Assembly: GCF_004217215.1 (NCBI RefSeq)
Contig: NZ_SHKP01000010.1
Coordinates: forward strand, 1 to 64,000
From: Rivibacter subsaxonicus
Lineage (GTDB): Bacteria > Pseudomonadota > Gammaproteobacteria > Burkholderiales > Burkholderiaceae_C
Length of the DNA: 64,000 nucleotides
Reading direction: 5' to 3'
Shown: one piece after another, positions 34,930 to 46,452 of the stretch
Numbering within the stretch: position 1 is the first letter of the stretch
Layout of the letters: every line of letters starts with the position of its first letter
Position numbers and translations under genes: made by a program
The notes under the pieces: generated by a model
What the model was told of the DNA's origin: nothing
Databases searched by the model: none
What the model saw: only the letters and a program-made list of their open reading frames with translations

Positions 34930-36594
34930 TCAGCCCTGCCGCTCGAGCACCCTCGCCATCAACCCCGAGGTCGACCCATCGAGGCCCTGCGGCACGCTGC
35001 CCGCGCGCAGCGCATCATCGATGCGCCGGGCCACCACCTTGCCGAGTTCGACGCCGAACTGGTCGAAGGCGTTGACGTTCCAGACCACGCTCTGCACGAA
35101 GACCTTGTGTTCGTAGAGGGCGATCAGCGCGCCGAGCGCGGGCGGGTCGAGCTTCTTGAGCAGGAGGGTGTTGCTCGGCCGGTTGCCGGCGAAGCCGCGG
35201 TGGCGCGCGACGCGCTCGATAGTGTTGGCGTCGAGCCCTTGCGCGGCGAGCTCGGTGCGCACCGTGCCCTCGTCCTTGCCGTGCATCAGCGCACTGCCCT
35301 GGGCGATGCAGTTGGCCAGCAGCAGGCGCTGGTGCTCGTGCAGGCCGTGGCTGGCCTCGACGGCGGCGATGAAGTCGATCGGGATCAGGTCCGAGCCCTG
35401 GTGCAGCAGCTGGAAGAAGGCATGCTGGCCGTTGGTGCCGGGCTCGCCCCAGACCACCGGGCAGCTGGCGTGGGCCAGCACCTCGCCGTCGATCGAGACC
35501 GACTTGCCGTTGCTCTCCATCTCGAGCTGCTGCAGGTAGGCCGGCAGCCGCTGCAGGTGCTGGCTGTAGGGGATCACCGCGTGGCTCGCGGTGGCGCCGA
35601 AGTTGCGGTACCAGATGCCGACCAGCGCCAGCAGCACCGGCATGTTGGCGTGCGCGGGCGCGTGGCGGAAATGCTCGTCCATCGCGTGCGCGCCGGCCAG
35701 CAACTCGTCGAAGCGCGCAGGCCCGATCGCGATCATGATCGGGAGCCCGATCGCGCTCCACAGCGAGTAGCGACCGCCGACCCAGTCCCAGAAGCCGAAC
35801 ATGTTCTCGGCCGCGATGCCGAACTCGGCCACCGCCTGCGCGTTGGTCGAGACGGCGACGAAGTGCCGCGCCACGTCGGCCTGCGACGCACCCGAGGCCA
35901 GAAGCCAGCGCCGTGCACTGCGCGCGTTGGTCAGTGTCTCGATGGTCGTGAAGGTCTTGCTGGCGACGATGAACAGCGTGGTCGCCGGGTCCAGGCGCTG
36001 GAGCACGTCGTCGAGTTCGGCGCCGTCGATGTTGGCGACGAAGTGCAGCCGTGGCAGCTCGACGCAGAAGGGCCGCAGCGCGTCGACCACCATGCGCGGG
36101 CCGAGGTCGGAGCCGCCGATGCCGAGGTTGACGACGTCGGTGATGCGCTCGCCCGTGTGGCCGCGCCAGGCGCCGCTGCGCACGCGCCCGGCAAAGTCGG
36201 CGCAGCGCGCGCGCACGGCGGCGATCTCGGCCGCACCCGGCTCGCCCACCGATTCGGCGGCGATGGCGGCCGGCGCGCGCAGCGCGGTGTGCAGCGCGGC
36301 GCGACCCTCGGTGAGGTTGATGGTGGCGCCGTCGAACAGCGCGGCGCGCTTCGCGGGAAGGCCGCTGGCGTCGGCCAGCGCGATCAGCAGCGACAGCGCG
36401 CGCTCGTCAAGCCGGTTCTTCGAGTAGTCGAGAAAGAGCCCGGCGGCCTCGAGCGAGAAGCGCTCGAAGCGTTGTGCGTCGGCGTCGAACAGCGCGCTCA
36501 TCGGCGCGCTGCCGGTGGCCGCGAAGTGCTCGCGCAGCGATTGCCAGACGGCGGCGCGATGCGCGCGCAATGGTGGGTGAGTCTCAAAGATCAT
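34930..36594 (-). CDS. pgi: Glucose-6-phosphate isomerase
   Basis: The 554-residue enzyme interconverts glucose-6-P and fructose-6-P. The family signatures NLGIGGSDLGPRM and VVWGEPGTNGQHAF are present, the latter with the catalytic Glu, as are the C-terminal GAxIALYEHK and FDQFGVELGK blocks. It links GlcNAc-derived fructose-6-P to the Entner-Doudoroff genes next to it. The ATG at 36594 overlaps the end of hexR by 11 bases, so the two are co-translated. Confidence 0.97.
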   Translation of the reverse strand: MIFETHPPLRAHRAAVWQSLREHFAATGSAPMSALFDADAQRFERFSLEAAGLFLDYSKNRLDERALSLLIALADASGLPAKRAALFDGATINLTEGRAALHTALRAPAAIAAESVGEPGAAEIAAVRARCADFAGRVRSGAWRGHTGERITDVVNLGIGGSDLGPRMVVDALRPFCVELPRLHFVANIDGAELDDVLQRLDPATTLFIVASKTFTTIETLTNARSARRWLLASGASQADVARHFVAVSTNAQAVAEFGIAAENMFGFWDWVGGRYSLWSAIGLPIMIAIGPARFDELLAGAHAMDEHFRHAPAHANMPVLLALVGIWYRNFGATASHAVIPYSQHLQRLPAYLQQLEMESNGKSVSIDGEVLAHASCPVVWGEPGTNGQHAFFQLLHQGSDLIPIDFIAAVEASHGLHEHQRLLLANCIAQGSALMHGKDEGTVRTELAAQGLDANTIERVARHRGFAGNRPSNTLLLKKLDPPALGALIALYEHKVFVQSVVWNVNAFDQFGVELGKVVARRIDDALRAGSVPQGLDGSTSGLMARVLERQG

Positions 36595-37477
36595 CGAATC
36601 GCTTCTCGTTGATGACGGCCTTGGCGCGTTGCAGCCGTTCGGCCAGTTCGGGGCCGCGGGCGATGGCAACGCCGACCGCCAGCACGTCGAAGATCGCCAG
36701 ATGCGCCAGACGCGAGGTCATCGGTGCGTAGACGTCGGGGTCCTCGGGCACGTCGGCGAGCACCGCGATGTCGCTGGCCTGCGCCAGCGGCGAGTTGGCG
36801 ACGGTGATGGCGATGACGGTGGCGCCGGTCTCGCGCGCGATCTCGACGCTGCGGATCAGGTCGCGCGTGCGGCCGCTGCCCGAGATCGCGACCACCACGT
36901 CGCCGGGGCCGAGCATCGAGGCCGCCATCGCGTGCACATGCGGGTCGCTGTGGGCGGCGGTGGCCACGCCGAGGCGGAAGAACTTATGCTGCGCGTCGAG
37001 CGCCACGATGCCGGAGTTGCCGAGGCCGTAGAACTCGATGCGGCGCGCCTTGCGCAACGCATCGACCGCCGCCGCGATCGCGGCCGGGTCGAGGTGGTTG
37101 CGCACCGTCACCAGCGCGGCGATCGAGCGGTCGAAGACTTTTGCACCGATCTCGGCGGCCGAGTCGCCGGGTTGCACGTCGCGGTGCACGAAGGGCACGC
37201 CGTCGGCCATCGGTACGCCGCGCGCCAGGCTCTTGGCCAGGCGCAGTTTGAACTCGCGCAGGCCCGAGAAACCGAGCGCGGTGCAGAAGCGCGCCACGGT
37301 CGGCTGGCTGACGCCGGCGCGCTGGGCGAGCTCGCCGAAGGGCAGGTCGATGACCTGGTTCGGCTGGCGCAACACGAACTCGCCGACCAGGCGCTCGGAG
37401 GGGCGCATGCCCTCCAGCGCGCTGGCCACGCGGTCAAGCAGCGCGCCCTGGCGGACGGGGGCGATGACCTGGTTCAT
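36584..37477 (-). CDS. hexR: HexR-type RpiR-family regulator
   Basis: The 297-residue protein has an RpiR helix-turn-helix domain (about residues 47-70, GVSQPTVARFCTALGF) and a C-terminal SIS domain that in HexR binds 2-keto-3-deoxy-6-phosphogluconate. Its place among pgl, edd, eda, zwf and pgi matches HexR regulons. It probably represses the divergent pgl/edd promoters. The ATG at 37477 is chosen because sequence upstream is the hairpin element, not protein-like. Confidence 0.92.
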   Translation of the reverse strand: MNQVIAPVRQGALLDRVASALEGMRPSERLVGEFVLRQPNQVIDLPFGELAQRAGVSQPTVARFCTALGFSGLREFKLRLAKSLARGVPMADGVPFVHRDVQPGDSAAEIGAKVFDRSIAALVTVRNHLDPAAIAAAVDALRKARRIEFYGLGNSGIVALDAQHKFFRLGVATAAHSDPHVHAMAASMLGPGDVVVAISGSGRTRDLIRSVEIARETGATVIAITVANSPLAQASDIAVLADVPEDPDVYAPMTSRLAHLAIFDVLAVGVAIARGPELAERLQRAKAVINEKRFDDL

Positions 37478-37510
37478 CTCAGTTGCGCCCGGCCACCCGA
37501 AGCCACTGAG

Positions 37511-37567
37511 CGCCCCCTCGGGTGGGGCGAAGCGCCGCGGCTCCAAGCCCGCCTGCGCGGGCTTGGA
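37511..37567. repeat. Pair of palindromes (REP-like element) between pgl and hexR
   Basis: CGCCCC (37511-37516) pairs with GGGGCG (37524-37529), and TCCAAGCCCGC (37542-37552) pairs perfectly with GCGGGCTTGGA (37557-37567) on a CTGC loop. Two tandem G+C-rich hairpins in a 150-base spacer resemble a REP-type element. No second copy is seen in this window. Confidence 0.5.
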
Positions 37568-37627
37568 CGGCTCAAGCGCCACGAGTTCTGCGAGTGGCAG
37601 CGAGCGAAAGCGAGCGTTGGGGTCATG

Positions 37628-38395
37628 TCAGTTGCTCCAGACGATGTCGAGCGCGCCGCGCCGGTGGTGCCAGACGGCGGCGATGGGCAGAGCGCCGGGC
37701 GGCAGTGCGGCGAGCGTGCCGGGCGGACAGGCGCGAGCCAGCACCTCGCGCTTGGTGGCGCCACCGAGCAGCAGCACCGCGTGGCGCGCCGCCACCAGTG
37801 CCGCCAGGTTCATGCTGATGCGTGCGTGCGGCGCCAGGGTCGGATGCATCGCGACCAGCGCCGGCGCGGCGCGCGGGTCGAGCGCCGCCTCGATGCCGTC
37901 GGCGTCGGGAAACAGCGAGGCGGTGTGGCCGTCGTGGCCCATGCCGAGCACCAGCACGTCGGCGCCCCGCAGCACCTCGGCCAGCGCCGTGCTGCGCTCG
38001 GCCAGCGCGGCCTCGGGGGTGGCGGTCGCGCTCTTGAGTGGCAGCAGGCGCGCGGCCGCGCCCGGACCGCGCAGCAGGTGCTCGCGCAGCACGCGCTCGT
38101 TGCTGGCCTCGGCGCCGGGATCGACCCAGCGCTCGTCGGCCAGCGTGACGGTCACGCGCGCCCAGTCGAGCGGCGCCGCGCTCAGCGTGTGAAAGAAGGC
38201 GATCGGGCTGCGGCCACCCGACACGACGAGCGAGGCGGTGCCGGCGCTGGCCAGGGCGGCGCCGAGTCGCGCCGCCACTTCGGCGGCGAGCGCGGCGGCG
38301 GCCGCGTCGGCGCCGGGGTATTCGCGCAGCGCGGCGACGGCGCCCTGGTCGAGCGCGGGGGCGGGACTTGCGACGGCCGTGGGCGAGGATTTCAC
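37628..38395 (-). CDS. pgl: 6-phosphogluconolactonase
   Basis: The 255-residue enzyme (DevB/Pgl type) hydrolyses 6-phosphogluconolactone, the product of Zwf. Typical motifs are SGGRSPIAFF, the ERWV block (TLADERWVD, then SNERVLREHLL) and GMGHDGHTASLFP. The GTG at 38395 is preferred, since the ATG at 38458 would place the N-terminus upstream of the predicted promoter and operator; neither has a clear ribosome binding site, so the start is uncertain. The gene is divergent from edd. Confidence 0.88.
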   Translation of the reverse strand: MKSSPTAVASPAPALDQGAVAALREYPGADAAAAALAAEVAARLGAALASAGTASLVVSGGRSPIAFFHTLSAAPLDWARVTVTLADERWVDPGAEASNERVLREHLLRGPGAAARLLPLKSATATPEAALAERSTALAEVLRGADVLVLGMGHDGHTASLFPDADGIEAALDPRAAPALVAMHPTLAPHARISMNLAALVAARHAVLLLGGATKREVLARACPPGTLAALPPGALPIAAVWHHRRGALDIVWSN

Positions 38396-38403
38396 GATGC
38401 TCG

Positions 38404-38433
38404 ATTCTGGCGATTTGTCTTGTAGATTGTCAA
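38404..38433 (-). promoter_or_regulatory. Predicted pgl promoter
   Basis: Read on the minus strand, TTGACA (38433-38428) and CAGAAT (38409-38404) are 18 bases apart. The start of transcription would fall within a few bases of the GTG start, so the message may be nearly leaderless. Confidence 0.4.
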
Positions 38434-38440
38434 CAAGACA
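38416..38440. promoter_or_regulatory. Candidate HexR operator at pgl
   Basis: TGTCTTGT (38416-38423) and ACAAGACA (38433-38440) form a perfect inverted repeat with a nine-base spacer, overlapping the -35 box of pgl. The TTGT...ACAA core resembles the HexR sites described in Pseudomonas, with a slightly longer spacer. Confidence 0.55.
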
Positions 38441-38506
38441 TTCATGAACGCGGACCATGTCCGCAATGATGCAGAGGGAAAGTGGTGGCATCGTTGGCGT
38501 TGAAAC

Positions 38507-38535
38507 TTGACCAATGTCGGTAGTTTGTCTACATT
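38507..38535 (+). promoter_or_regulatory. edd promoter with internal palindrome
   Basis: TTGACC (38507-38512) and TACATT (38530-38535) are 17 bases apart. The spacer holds GTAG-TTTGT-CTAC (38520-38532), and AATGT (38513-38517) mirrors ACATT (38531-38535). A repressor bound here would cover the -10 box; HexR is the obvious candidate. Confidence 0.6.
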
Positions 38536-38560
38536 GAACACTCGACTCCGTCAGCACACC

Positions 38561-40420
38561 ATGAGCCTCCATCCGGCCCTTCAGCAGGTCACTGCGCGCA
38601 TTCGCGCCCGCAGCGCGCCGACCCGCGCGACCTATCTGGCCATCGTCGAGCAGGCACGCAAGAGCGGCGTTGCGCGCGGTCGCGTGTCCTGCACCAACCT
38701 CGCCCATGCCTTTGCCGCCGAGGCCCCGCGCGACAAGATCGTCATGCGCGAGCAGCGCCAGCCCAATGTGGCGATCGTGTCGGCCTACAACGACATGCTG
38801 TCGGCGCACCAGCCCTTCGAGCGCTTTCCGGCGCTGATCAAGCAGGCGGTGCGCGAGGTCGGCGCGGTGGCCCAGTTCGCCGGCGGCGTGCCGGCGATGT
38901 GCGATGGCGTCACGCAAGGCCAGCCGGGCATGGAGCTGAGCCTGTTCTCGCGCGACGTGATCGCGATGTCGACCGCGATCGCGCTCTCGCACGCGGTGTT
39001 CGACGCGGTGCTGTGCCTGGGCGTCTGCGACAAGATCGTGCCCGGGCTGTTGATCGGCGCGTTGCAGTTCGGCCATCTGCCGGTGGTCTTCGTTCCGGCC
39101 GGGCCGATGACTTCGGGCATGCCGAACGACGAGAAGTCGCGCATCCGCCAGCTGCACGCGCAGGGCAAGATCGATCGTGCCGCGCTGCTCGAGGCCGAGA
39201 GCCAGAGCTACCACGGCGCCGGCACCTGCACCTTCTACGGCACCGCCAACAGCAACCAGTTGCTGATGGAGGTGATGGGCCTGCACCTGCCGGGAGCGGC
39301 CTTCATCACGCCGAGCACGCCGCTGCGCGATGCGCTGACGGCCGCGGCCGCCCGGCGCGCGGCGCAGACCAGCGCGCTCGGCAGCGAGTACATCCCGATC
39401 GCCGAGGTGGTCGACGAGCGCACCATCGTCAACGCGATCGTCGGCCTGCTCGCCACCGGCGGTTCGACCAATCACACGATCCACCTGGTGGCGATCGCGC
39501 GCGCGGCCGGCATCGTCATCGACTGGGACGACTTCGATGCGCTGTCGAACGCGGTGCCGCTGCTGACCCGCATCTACCCCAACGGCTCGGCCGACGTGAA
39601 CCACTTTCACGCCGCCGGCGGCTGCGGACTGCTGATCCGCGAGCTGCTCGACGCCGGCCTGCTGCACGAGGACGTGCAGACGGTGGTTGGCCGCGGCCTG
39701 CGCCGCTACGCGCAGGAGCCGCTGCTCGATGAGGGCCAACTTGGCTGGCGCGACGCACCGGCCGCGAGCCTCGACCGCGACGTGCTGCGGCCGGCGGCCG
39801 AGCCCTTCAGCGCCGAGAGCGGGCTCAAGATCCTGTGCGGCAATCTTGGGCGCTCGGTGATCAAGGTTTCGGCGGTCAAGCCGCAGCACCGGATCGTCGA
39901 AGCGCCGGCGGTGGTGTTCGACGAGCAGGCCGATCTGATCGCGGCCTACAAGCGCGGCGAACTGAATCGCGACTTCATTGCCGTGCTGCGCTTCCAGGGC
40001 CCGCGCGCGAACGGCATGCCCGAGCTGCACCAGCTGATGCCGACGCTCGGCTCGCTGCAGGATGCCGGCCACAAGGTGGCACTCGTGACCGACGGCCGCA
40101 TGAGCGGTGCCTCGGGCAAGGTGCCGGCGGCGATCCACCTGACGCCGGAGGTGCTCTGCGGCGGCCCGCTCGGCAAGGTGCGCGACGGCGACCTGATCCG
40201 GCTCGATGCGACCACCGGCGAACTCGACGCGCTGGTCGATGCGGCCGAGTGGGACGCGCGTGAGCCCGCGGCGGGCGATGTCTCGGCCCACGCCAGCGGC
40301 ATGGGCCGCGAACTCTTTGGCGCGATGCGCGCGTATGCCAGCGGCGCCGAGCAGGGAGCGAGCAGCTTTGGCTGGGCGCCGGTCGCGGCCCAACTTCAAC
40401 CTGCCGAGATCGCCGCATGA
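38561..40420 (+). CDS. edd: 6-phosphogluconate dehydratase
   Basis: The 619-residue iron-sulfur enzyme turns 6-phosphogluconate into KDPG, the committed step of the Entner-Doudoroff pathway. It shows the IlvD/Edd family blocks [40 protein letters not shown] and [15 protein letters not shown], including the conserved cysteines that hold the cluster. The ATG at 38561 is chosen since the upstream TTG is part of the promoter. Its stop overlaps the eda start (ATGA). Confidence 0.97.
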   Translation: MSLHPALQQVTARIRARSAPTRATYLAIVEQARKSGVARGRVSCTNLAHAFAAEAPRDKIVMREQRQPNVAIVSAYNDMLSAHQPFERFPALIKQAVREVGAVAQFAGGVPAMCDGVTQGQPGMELSLFSRDVIAMSTAIALSHAVFDAVLCLGVCDKIVPGLLIGALQFGHLPVVFVPAGPMTSGMPNDEKSRIRQLHAQGKIDRAALLEAESQSYHGAGTCTFYGTANSNQLLMEVMGLHLPGAAFITPSTPLRDALTAAAARRAAQTSALGSEYIPIAEVVDERTIVNAIVGLLATGGSTNHTIHLVAIARAAGIVIDWDDFDALSNAVPLLTRIYPNGSADVNHFHAAGGCGLLIRELLDAGLLHEDVQTVVGRGLRRYAQEPLLDEGQLGWRDAPAASLDRDVLRPAAEPFSAESGLKILCGNLGRSVIKVSAVKPQHRIVEAPAVVFDEQADLIAAYKRGELNRDFIAVLRFQGPRANGMPELHQLMPTLGSLQDAGHKVALVTDGRMSGASGKVPAAIHLTPEVLCGGPLGKVRDGDLIRLDATTGELDALVDAAEWDAREPAAGDVSAHASGMGRELFGAMRAYASGAEQGASSFGWAPVAAQLQPAEIAA

Positions 40421-41055
40421 GTGCAATGAACATTCGCGACCTGATGCACGCCTCGCCGGTGATGCCGGTGATCGTGCTCGACCGCGTGGCCGACGCCGTG
40501 CCGCTGGCGCGCGCGCTGGTGGCCGGTGGCATCCGCGTGCTCGAGGTGACGCTGCGCACCGCGGCCGCGCTCGAGAGCGTGCGCGCGATCCGGGCCGAGG
40601 TGCCGCAGGCGCTGGTCGGCGTCGGCACCGTGACCACGCCGGCCGAGCTTGACGCGGCGCAAGCGGCGGGCGCGGTGTTCGGCGTCAGCCCGGGCGCCTC
40701 GCCGGCGCTGCTGCGCGCGATTGCCGCCAGCGGCCTGCCCTTCCTGCCGGGCGTGATGACGCCGTCCGACGTGATCGCCGCGCGCGAGGCCGGCTTCGAG
40801 GCGCTGAAGCTGTTTCCGGCCGCGCAGGCCGGCGGCATCGGCATGCTCAAGGCGCTGGCAGGTCCCTTCCCCGGCCTGGTGTTCTGCCCGACCGGCGGCA
40901 TCGACGCCGGCTCGGCGCCGGATTTCCTGGCGCTGCCCAATGTGCTGTGCGTCGGTGGCTCGTGGCTGGCGCCCAAGGCGCTGGTCGAGGCCGGCGACTG
41001 GGCCGGGATCGAGCGCATCGCACGCGCCGCCGCCGCGCTGCGTCCGGCGGCCTGA
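40417..41055 (+). CDS. eda: KDPG aldolase
   Basis: The 212-residue enzyme splits KDPG into pyruvate and glyceraldehyde-3-P. Catalytic residues are visible: Glu43 and Arg47 in VLEVTLRT and the Schiff-base Lys131 in FEALKLFPA. The four-base ATGA overlap with edd shows translational coupling of the two pathway steps; zwf follows 15 bases later. Confidence 0.97.
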   Translation: MSAMNIRDLMHASPVMPVIVLDRVADAVPLARALVAGGIRVLEVTLRTAAALESVRAIRAEVPQALVGVGTVTTPAELDAAQAAGAVFGVSPGASPALLRAIAASGLPFLPGVMTPSDVIAAREAGFEALKLFPAAQAGGIGMLKALAGPFPGLVFCPTGGIDAGSAPDFLALPNVLCVGGSWLAPKALVEAGDWAGIERIARAAAALRPAA

Positions 41056-41070
41056 AGCACCCATTCAGTA

Positions 41071-42564
41071 ATGAACGAGAACATGACCCTCGACCTGCCC
41101 CTGACGACCTGTCGCGCGCTGGTGATGTTCGGCGCCACCGGCGACCTGGCCCGGCGCATGCTGTGGCCCTCGCTCTACGCGCTCGATTGCGACGGCCTGC
41201 TGCCGCCCGGCTTTGCGCTAATCGGCGCGGCGCACAGCAAGGCCAGCGATACCGAATTCGTGGCCCGCATCCGCGAGGCGGTGCAGGCCTCGGCCAACGG
41301 CGGGCTGTTCGACGCGGCGGTGTTCGACCGCTTCGCGGCGCGCATCCGCTATGTCTCGGTCGACGCCGGCACTGCGGGCGGCATCGAGCCGATCCGCGCC
41401 GCGCTGGCCGAGTCGGCCCCGGGCGAAGGTGGCGTGATCTTCTACCTCTCGACGCCACCGACGCTGATCGGCCCGATCTGCGGCGCGTTGCGCGAGAGCG
41501 GCATTGCCGATCGCGCCAGCCGGGTGGTGGTGGAAAAGCCGATCGGCACCAGCGTCGCATCGGCCCACGAGACCAACGAGGCGATCAACGCCACCTTCGC
41601 CGAGGACCAGGTCTTCCGCATCGACCACTACCTCGGCAAGGAGGCGGTGCAGAACCTGCTGGCGCTGCGCTTTGCCAACGCGATCTTCGAGCCGCTGTGG
41701 AACGCCAACGCGATCGAGCAGGTCCAGATCACGGTGGCCGAGACGGTCGGCGTCGAGGGTCGCTGGGGCTACTACGACAACGCCGGCGCGCTGCGCGACA
41801 TGGTCCAGAGCCACCTGCTGCAGTTGCTGTGCCTGGTGGCGATGGAGCCGCCGGCGAGCTTCACGCCGAGCGCGGTGCGCAACGAGAAGGTCAAGGTGCT
41901 GTGGTCGCTGCGGCCGATCACCCAGGCCGACGTGGGCGCGCACACCGTGACCGGCCAGTACGCCGAGGGCTACGCCGGCGGCAAGCCGGTACCGGGCTAT
42001 CGCGAGGAAGAGGGCGCCAACAGGAGCAGCGACACCGAGACCTTCGTCGCGATCCGGGCCGAGATCGACAACTGGCGCTGGGCCGGCGTGCCCTTCTATC
42101 TGCGCACCGGCAAGCGGCTGCAGCGGCGCTCGAGCGAGATCGTGATCCAGTTCAAGTCGGCGCCGACCAACATCTTTGCCGAGGTCGGCGCCTCGCTGGC
42201 GCCCAACGTGCTGCTGATCAAGCTGCAGCCCGACGAGATGATCACGCTGAGCCTGATGCACAAGAAGGCCGGCCTGAACGAGATGGCGCTGGAGCAGGTC
42301 GGCCTCGACCTCTCGATCGAAGACGTCGCGGGCGGCAGCCGGCGCCGCATCGCCTACGAACGCATGCTGCTCGACGTGCTGCGCGGCAACTCCAGCCTGT
42401 TCGTGCGGCGCGACGAGGTCGAAGCCGCCTGGCAGTGGATCGACGGCATCATCGAAGGCTGGCGCACCACCGGCCAGAAGCCCAGGCCCTATGGCGCCGG
42501 CAGTTGGGGTCCGAGCGCGGCGATCGGCCTGCCGGAGCGCTTCGGCCACAGCTGGCACGAATAG
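41071..42564 (+). CDS. zwf: Glucose-6-phosphate 1-dehydrogenase
   Basis: The 497-residue enzyme oxidises glucose-6-P and feeds Pgl and Edd. The nucleotide-binding GATGDLARR is at 21-29, EKPIGT at 155-160 and the active-site RIDHYLGKE at 183-191. It is the last gene of edd-eda-zwf and converges on the PIN-domain gene with only 21 bases between, with no terminator visible. Confidence 0.97.
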   Translation: MNENMTLDLPLTTCRALVMFGATGDLARRMLWPSLYALDCDGLLPPGFALIGAAHSKASDTEFVARIREAVQASANGGLFDAAVFDRFAARIRYVSVDAGTAGGIEPIRAALAESAPGEGGVIFYLSTPPTLIGPICGALRESGIADRASRVVVEKPIGTSVASAHETNEAINATFAEDQVFRIDHYLGKEAVQNLLALRFANAIFEPLWNANAIEQVQITVAETVGVEGRWGYYDNAGALRDMVQSHLLQLLCLVAMEPPASFTPSAVRNEKVKVLWSLRPITQADVGAHTVTGQYAEGYAGGKPVPGYREEEGANRSSDTETFVAIRAEIDNWRWAGVPFYLRTGKRLQRRSSEIVIQFKSAPTNIFAEVGASLAPNVLLIKLQPDEMITLSLMHKKAGLNEMALEQVGLDLSIEDVAGGSRRRIAYERMLLDVLRGNSSLFVRRDEVEAAWQWIDGIIEGWRTTGQKPRPYGAGSWGPSAAIGLPERFGHSWHE

Positions 42565-42585
42565 CGCGGCGGCGGCCGCTGGTCG

Positions 42586-43035
42586 TCAACCGGCCGGCAG
42601 GAGCCGCCACTCGGGCGGCCGGACCACCTGCACGCCGAAATGCGCGGCGCGGCGGCGCAACTTGAGCAATGCGCGGTCGCGCGTGACGAGCCAGGTCGCG
42701 CGCTCGGCGATTGCCAGGTCGATGAAGACCTGGTCGTCGGGGTCGGTGCAGCGTGGCCAGGTGGGGCCGGGCGTGGGCGTCGGCCGCATCGCGGCGAACC
42801 GGTCCCAGGCCTGGGCGACACGCGCCGGATCCGGTTGCCAGCGAGCTATTTCGGATCTGGAGAGTACATGCTCACACTCGGTACGCATGCTGTTGCAGGC
42901 CAACCAACGGAGCGTTCCCGTTTCGACGGCGGCCGCGATCGGCGCGGCGCTAGGCTCATCGAACAGCAGCCAGTCGAGCACGGTGTTGGTGTCGATGACG
43001 GCCGTGGGAGCGGCGGGTCGGCGGTCTGAGTTCAT
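42586..43035 (-). CDS. PIN-domain protein (possible RNase toxin)
   Basis: The 149-residue protein has the PIN-fold acidic pattern: Asp in AVIDTNTVLDWLL near the N-terminus, Glu in MRTECEHVLS, and the DPDDQVFIDLAIAERATWLVTRD block near the C-terminus. It fits the group often annotated as the toxin part of toxin-antitoxin systems, but no antitoxin-sized gene is next to it. It lies alone between zwf and the rpsL promoter. The ATG at 43035 is chosen; upstream sequence is Arg-rich shadow. Confidence 0.8.
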   Translation of the reverse strand: MNSDRRPAAPTAVIDTNTVLDWLLFDEPSAAPIAAAVETGTLRWLACNSMRTECEHVLSRSEIARWQPDPARVAQAWDRFAAMRPTPTPGPTWPRCTDPDDQVFIDLAIAERATWLVTRDRALLKLRRRAAHFGVQVVRPPEWRLLPAG

Positions 43036-43064
43036 GGCTCGCGGCGGCCGTAGAAGCCGCCGCC

Positions 43065-43093
43065 TTGCTACCGAGGGGCTACCCGAATATAAT
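43065..43093 (+). promoter_or_regulatory. Promoter of the str operon
   Basis: TTGCTA (43065-43070) and a consensus TATAAT (43088-43093) are 17 bases apart. It drives rpsL after a leader of about 165 bases that holds no gene. Confidence 0.85.
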
Positions 43094-43266
43094 GGAGGGC
43101 TGTTCGGCAGTTTCTGCTGCGTTCTTTGCTGAGCGCCTGGAGCGTCATGTGGGCCAAAGCCATCGCGGCTGCGGCCCTTTCGTCGTCTACGGTGTGTCCT
43201 GCGGGGTGCGGCTTTGCTGCCGGGAGTTCTGATTTCCAAGTAACTTCAAACGGGAACAAGTTACCC

Positions 43267-43644
43267 ATGCCAACCATCAATCAGCTCGTGCGCTTCGGTC
43301 GTCAGACCGAAACCGTCAAGAGCAAGTCGCCGGCGATGGAGGGAAGCCCCCAGCGCCGTGGCGTGTGCACCCGCGTGTACACGACCACTCCCAAGAAGCC
43401 GAACTCCGCGCTTCGCAAGGTCGCCAAGGTGCGCCTGACCAACGGTTTCGAGGTCATCTCGTACATCGGCGGTGAAGGCCACAACCTGCAGGAGCACAGC
43501 GTTGTGCTCGTGCGCGGCGGCCGCGTGAAGGACCTGCCGGGCGTGCGCTACCACATCGTGCGTGGCTCGCTCGACCTGCAGGGCGTCAAGGATCGCAAGC
43601 AATCGCGTTCGAAGTACGGCGCCAAGCGCCCGAAGAAGGCCTAA
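43267..43644 (+). CDS. rpsL: Ribosomal protein S12
   Basis: The 125-residue decoding-centre protein carries the unmutated streptomycin-related lysines in TTTPKKPNS and [11 protein letters not shown]. One stretch, [13 protein letters not shown], differs from the common PALEACPQ or PALQGCPQ form, losing one cysteine. The ATG at 43267 follows a long leader. Confidence 0.98.
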   Translation: MPTINQLVRFGRQTETVKSKSPAMEGSPQRRGVCTRVYTTTPKKPNSALRKVAKVRLTNGFEVISYIGGEGHNLQEHSVVLVRGGRVKDLPGVRYHIVRGSLDLQGVKDRKQSRSKYGAKRPKKA

Positions 43645-43662
43645 GGCTTCGCCAACAGGAAA

Positions 43663-43680
43663 TTCGGCCTGAAGGCCGAA
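43663..43680 (+). other. Hairpin in the rpsL-rpsG spacer
   Basis: TTCGGCC (43663-43669) pairs with GGCCGAA (43674-43680) on a TGAA loop. In E. coli, S7 binds this intercistronic region to repress its own synthesis; this hairpin could serve that role, which is inferred from position. Confidence 0.5.
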
Positions 43681-43787
43681 GTCGGATGACCCGCCGCGCG
43701 GGTCGAGTAAGTGGATGCCTCCAGATGTCGGTGGGCATCCAGGGTGGGGTCGAAGACCTTGCCAACTGAAGAATCGAAGGAAGAGAA

Positions 43788-44258
43788 ATGCCTCGTCGTC
43801 GCGAAGTACCCAAGCGCGAGATCCTGCCTGATCCCAAGTTCGGATCGGTCGATCTCTCGAAGTTCATGAACGTGATCATGGAGTCCGGCAAGAAGGCCGT
43901 GGCTGAGCGCATCATCTACGGTGCCCTCGACCAGATCGAGAAGAAGATCAACGGCGATCCGCTCGAGGTCTTCATGGTCGCGCTGAACAACGTCAAGCCG
44001 ATGGTCGAAGTGAAGTCCCGCCGCGTCGGTGGCGCGAACTACCAAGTTCCCGTGGAAGTTCGCCCCGTCCGTCGCGTCGCGCTGTCGATGCGCTGGCTCA
44101 AGGAGTCGGCCCGCAAGCGCAGCGAGAAGTCCATGGCCCAGCGCCTGGCCAACGAGTTGCTCGAGGCCGCCGAAGGCCGTGGTGGCGCGATGAAGAAGCG
44201 CGACGAAGTGCACCGCATGGCTGAAGCCAACAAGGCCTTCTCGCACTTCCGCTTCTGA
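43788..44258 (+). CDS. rpsG: Ribosomal protein S7
   Basis: The 156-residue protein organises the 30S head. It starts [19 protein letters not shown] and includes [13 protein letters not shown], both typical. A GAAGGAAGAG ribosome binding site precedes the ATG, and the 143-base spacer from rpsL contains the hairpin at 43663. Confidence 0.98.
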   Translation: MPRRREVPKREILPDPKFGSVDLSKFMNVIMESGKKAVAERIIYGALDQIEKKINGDPLEVFMVALNNVKPMVEVKSRRVGGANYQVPVEVRPVRRVALSMRWLKESARKRSEKSMAQRLANELLEAAEGRGGAMKKRDEVHRMAEANKAFSHFRF

Positions 44259-44329
44259 CCCTGTCCGTCCCGGCCGCTTCCTAGGGTTGTCACCAACCCG
44301 GAAGCGGCCCCTGTATTTGGAGTTCCGCC

Positions 44330-46432
<2,103 letters not shown>

Positions 46433-46452
46433 TTTCTATCTGAGCCGGTCTT

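Noticed and set aside
43267-43644. Streptomycin resistance change in rpsL or rifampicin resistance change in rpoB
   Set aside because: The relevant lysines of S12 and the rifampicin-pocket residues of RpoB are the susceptible types; the PAMEGSPQ variation in S12 is not at a known resistance position.
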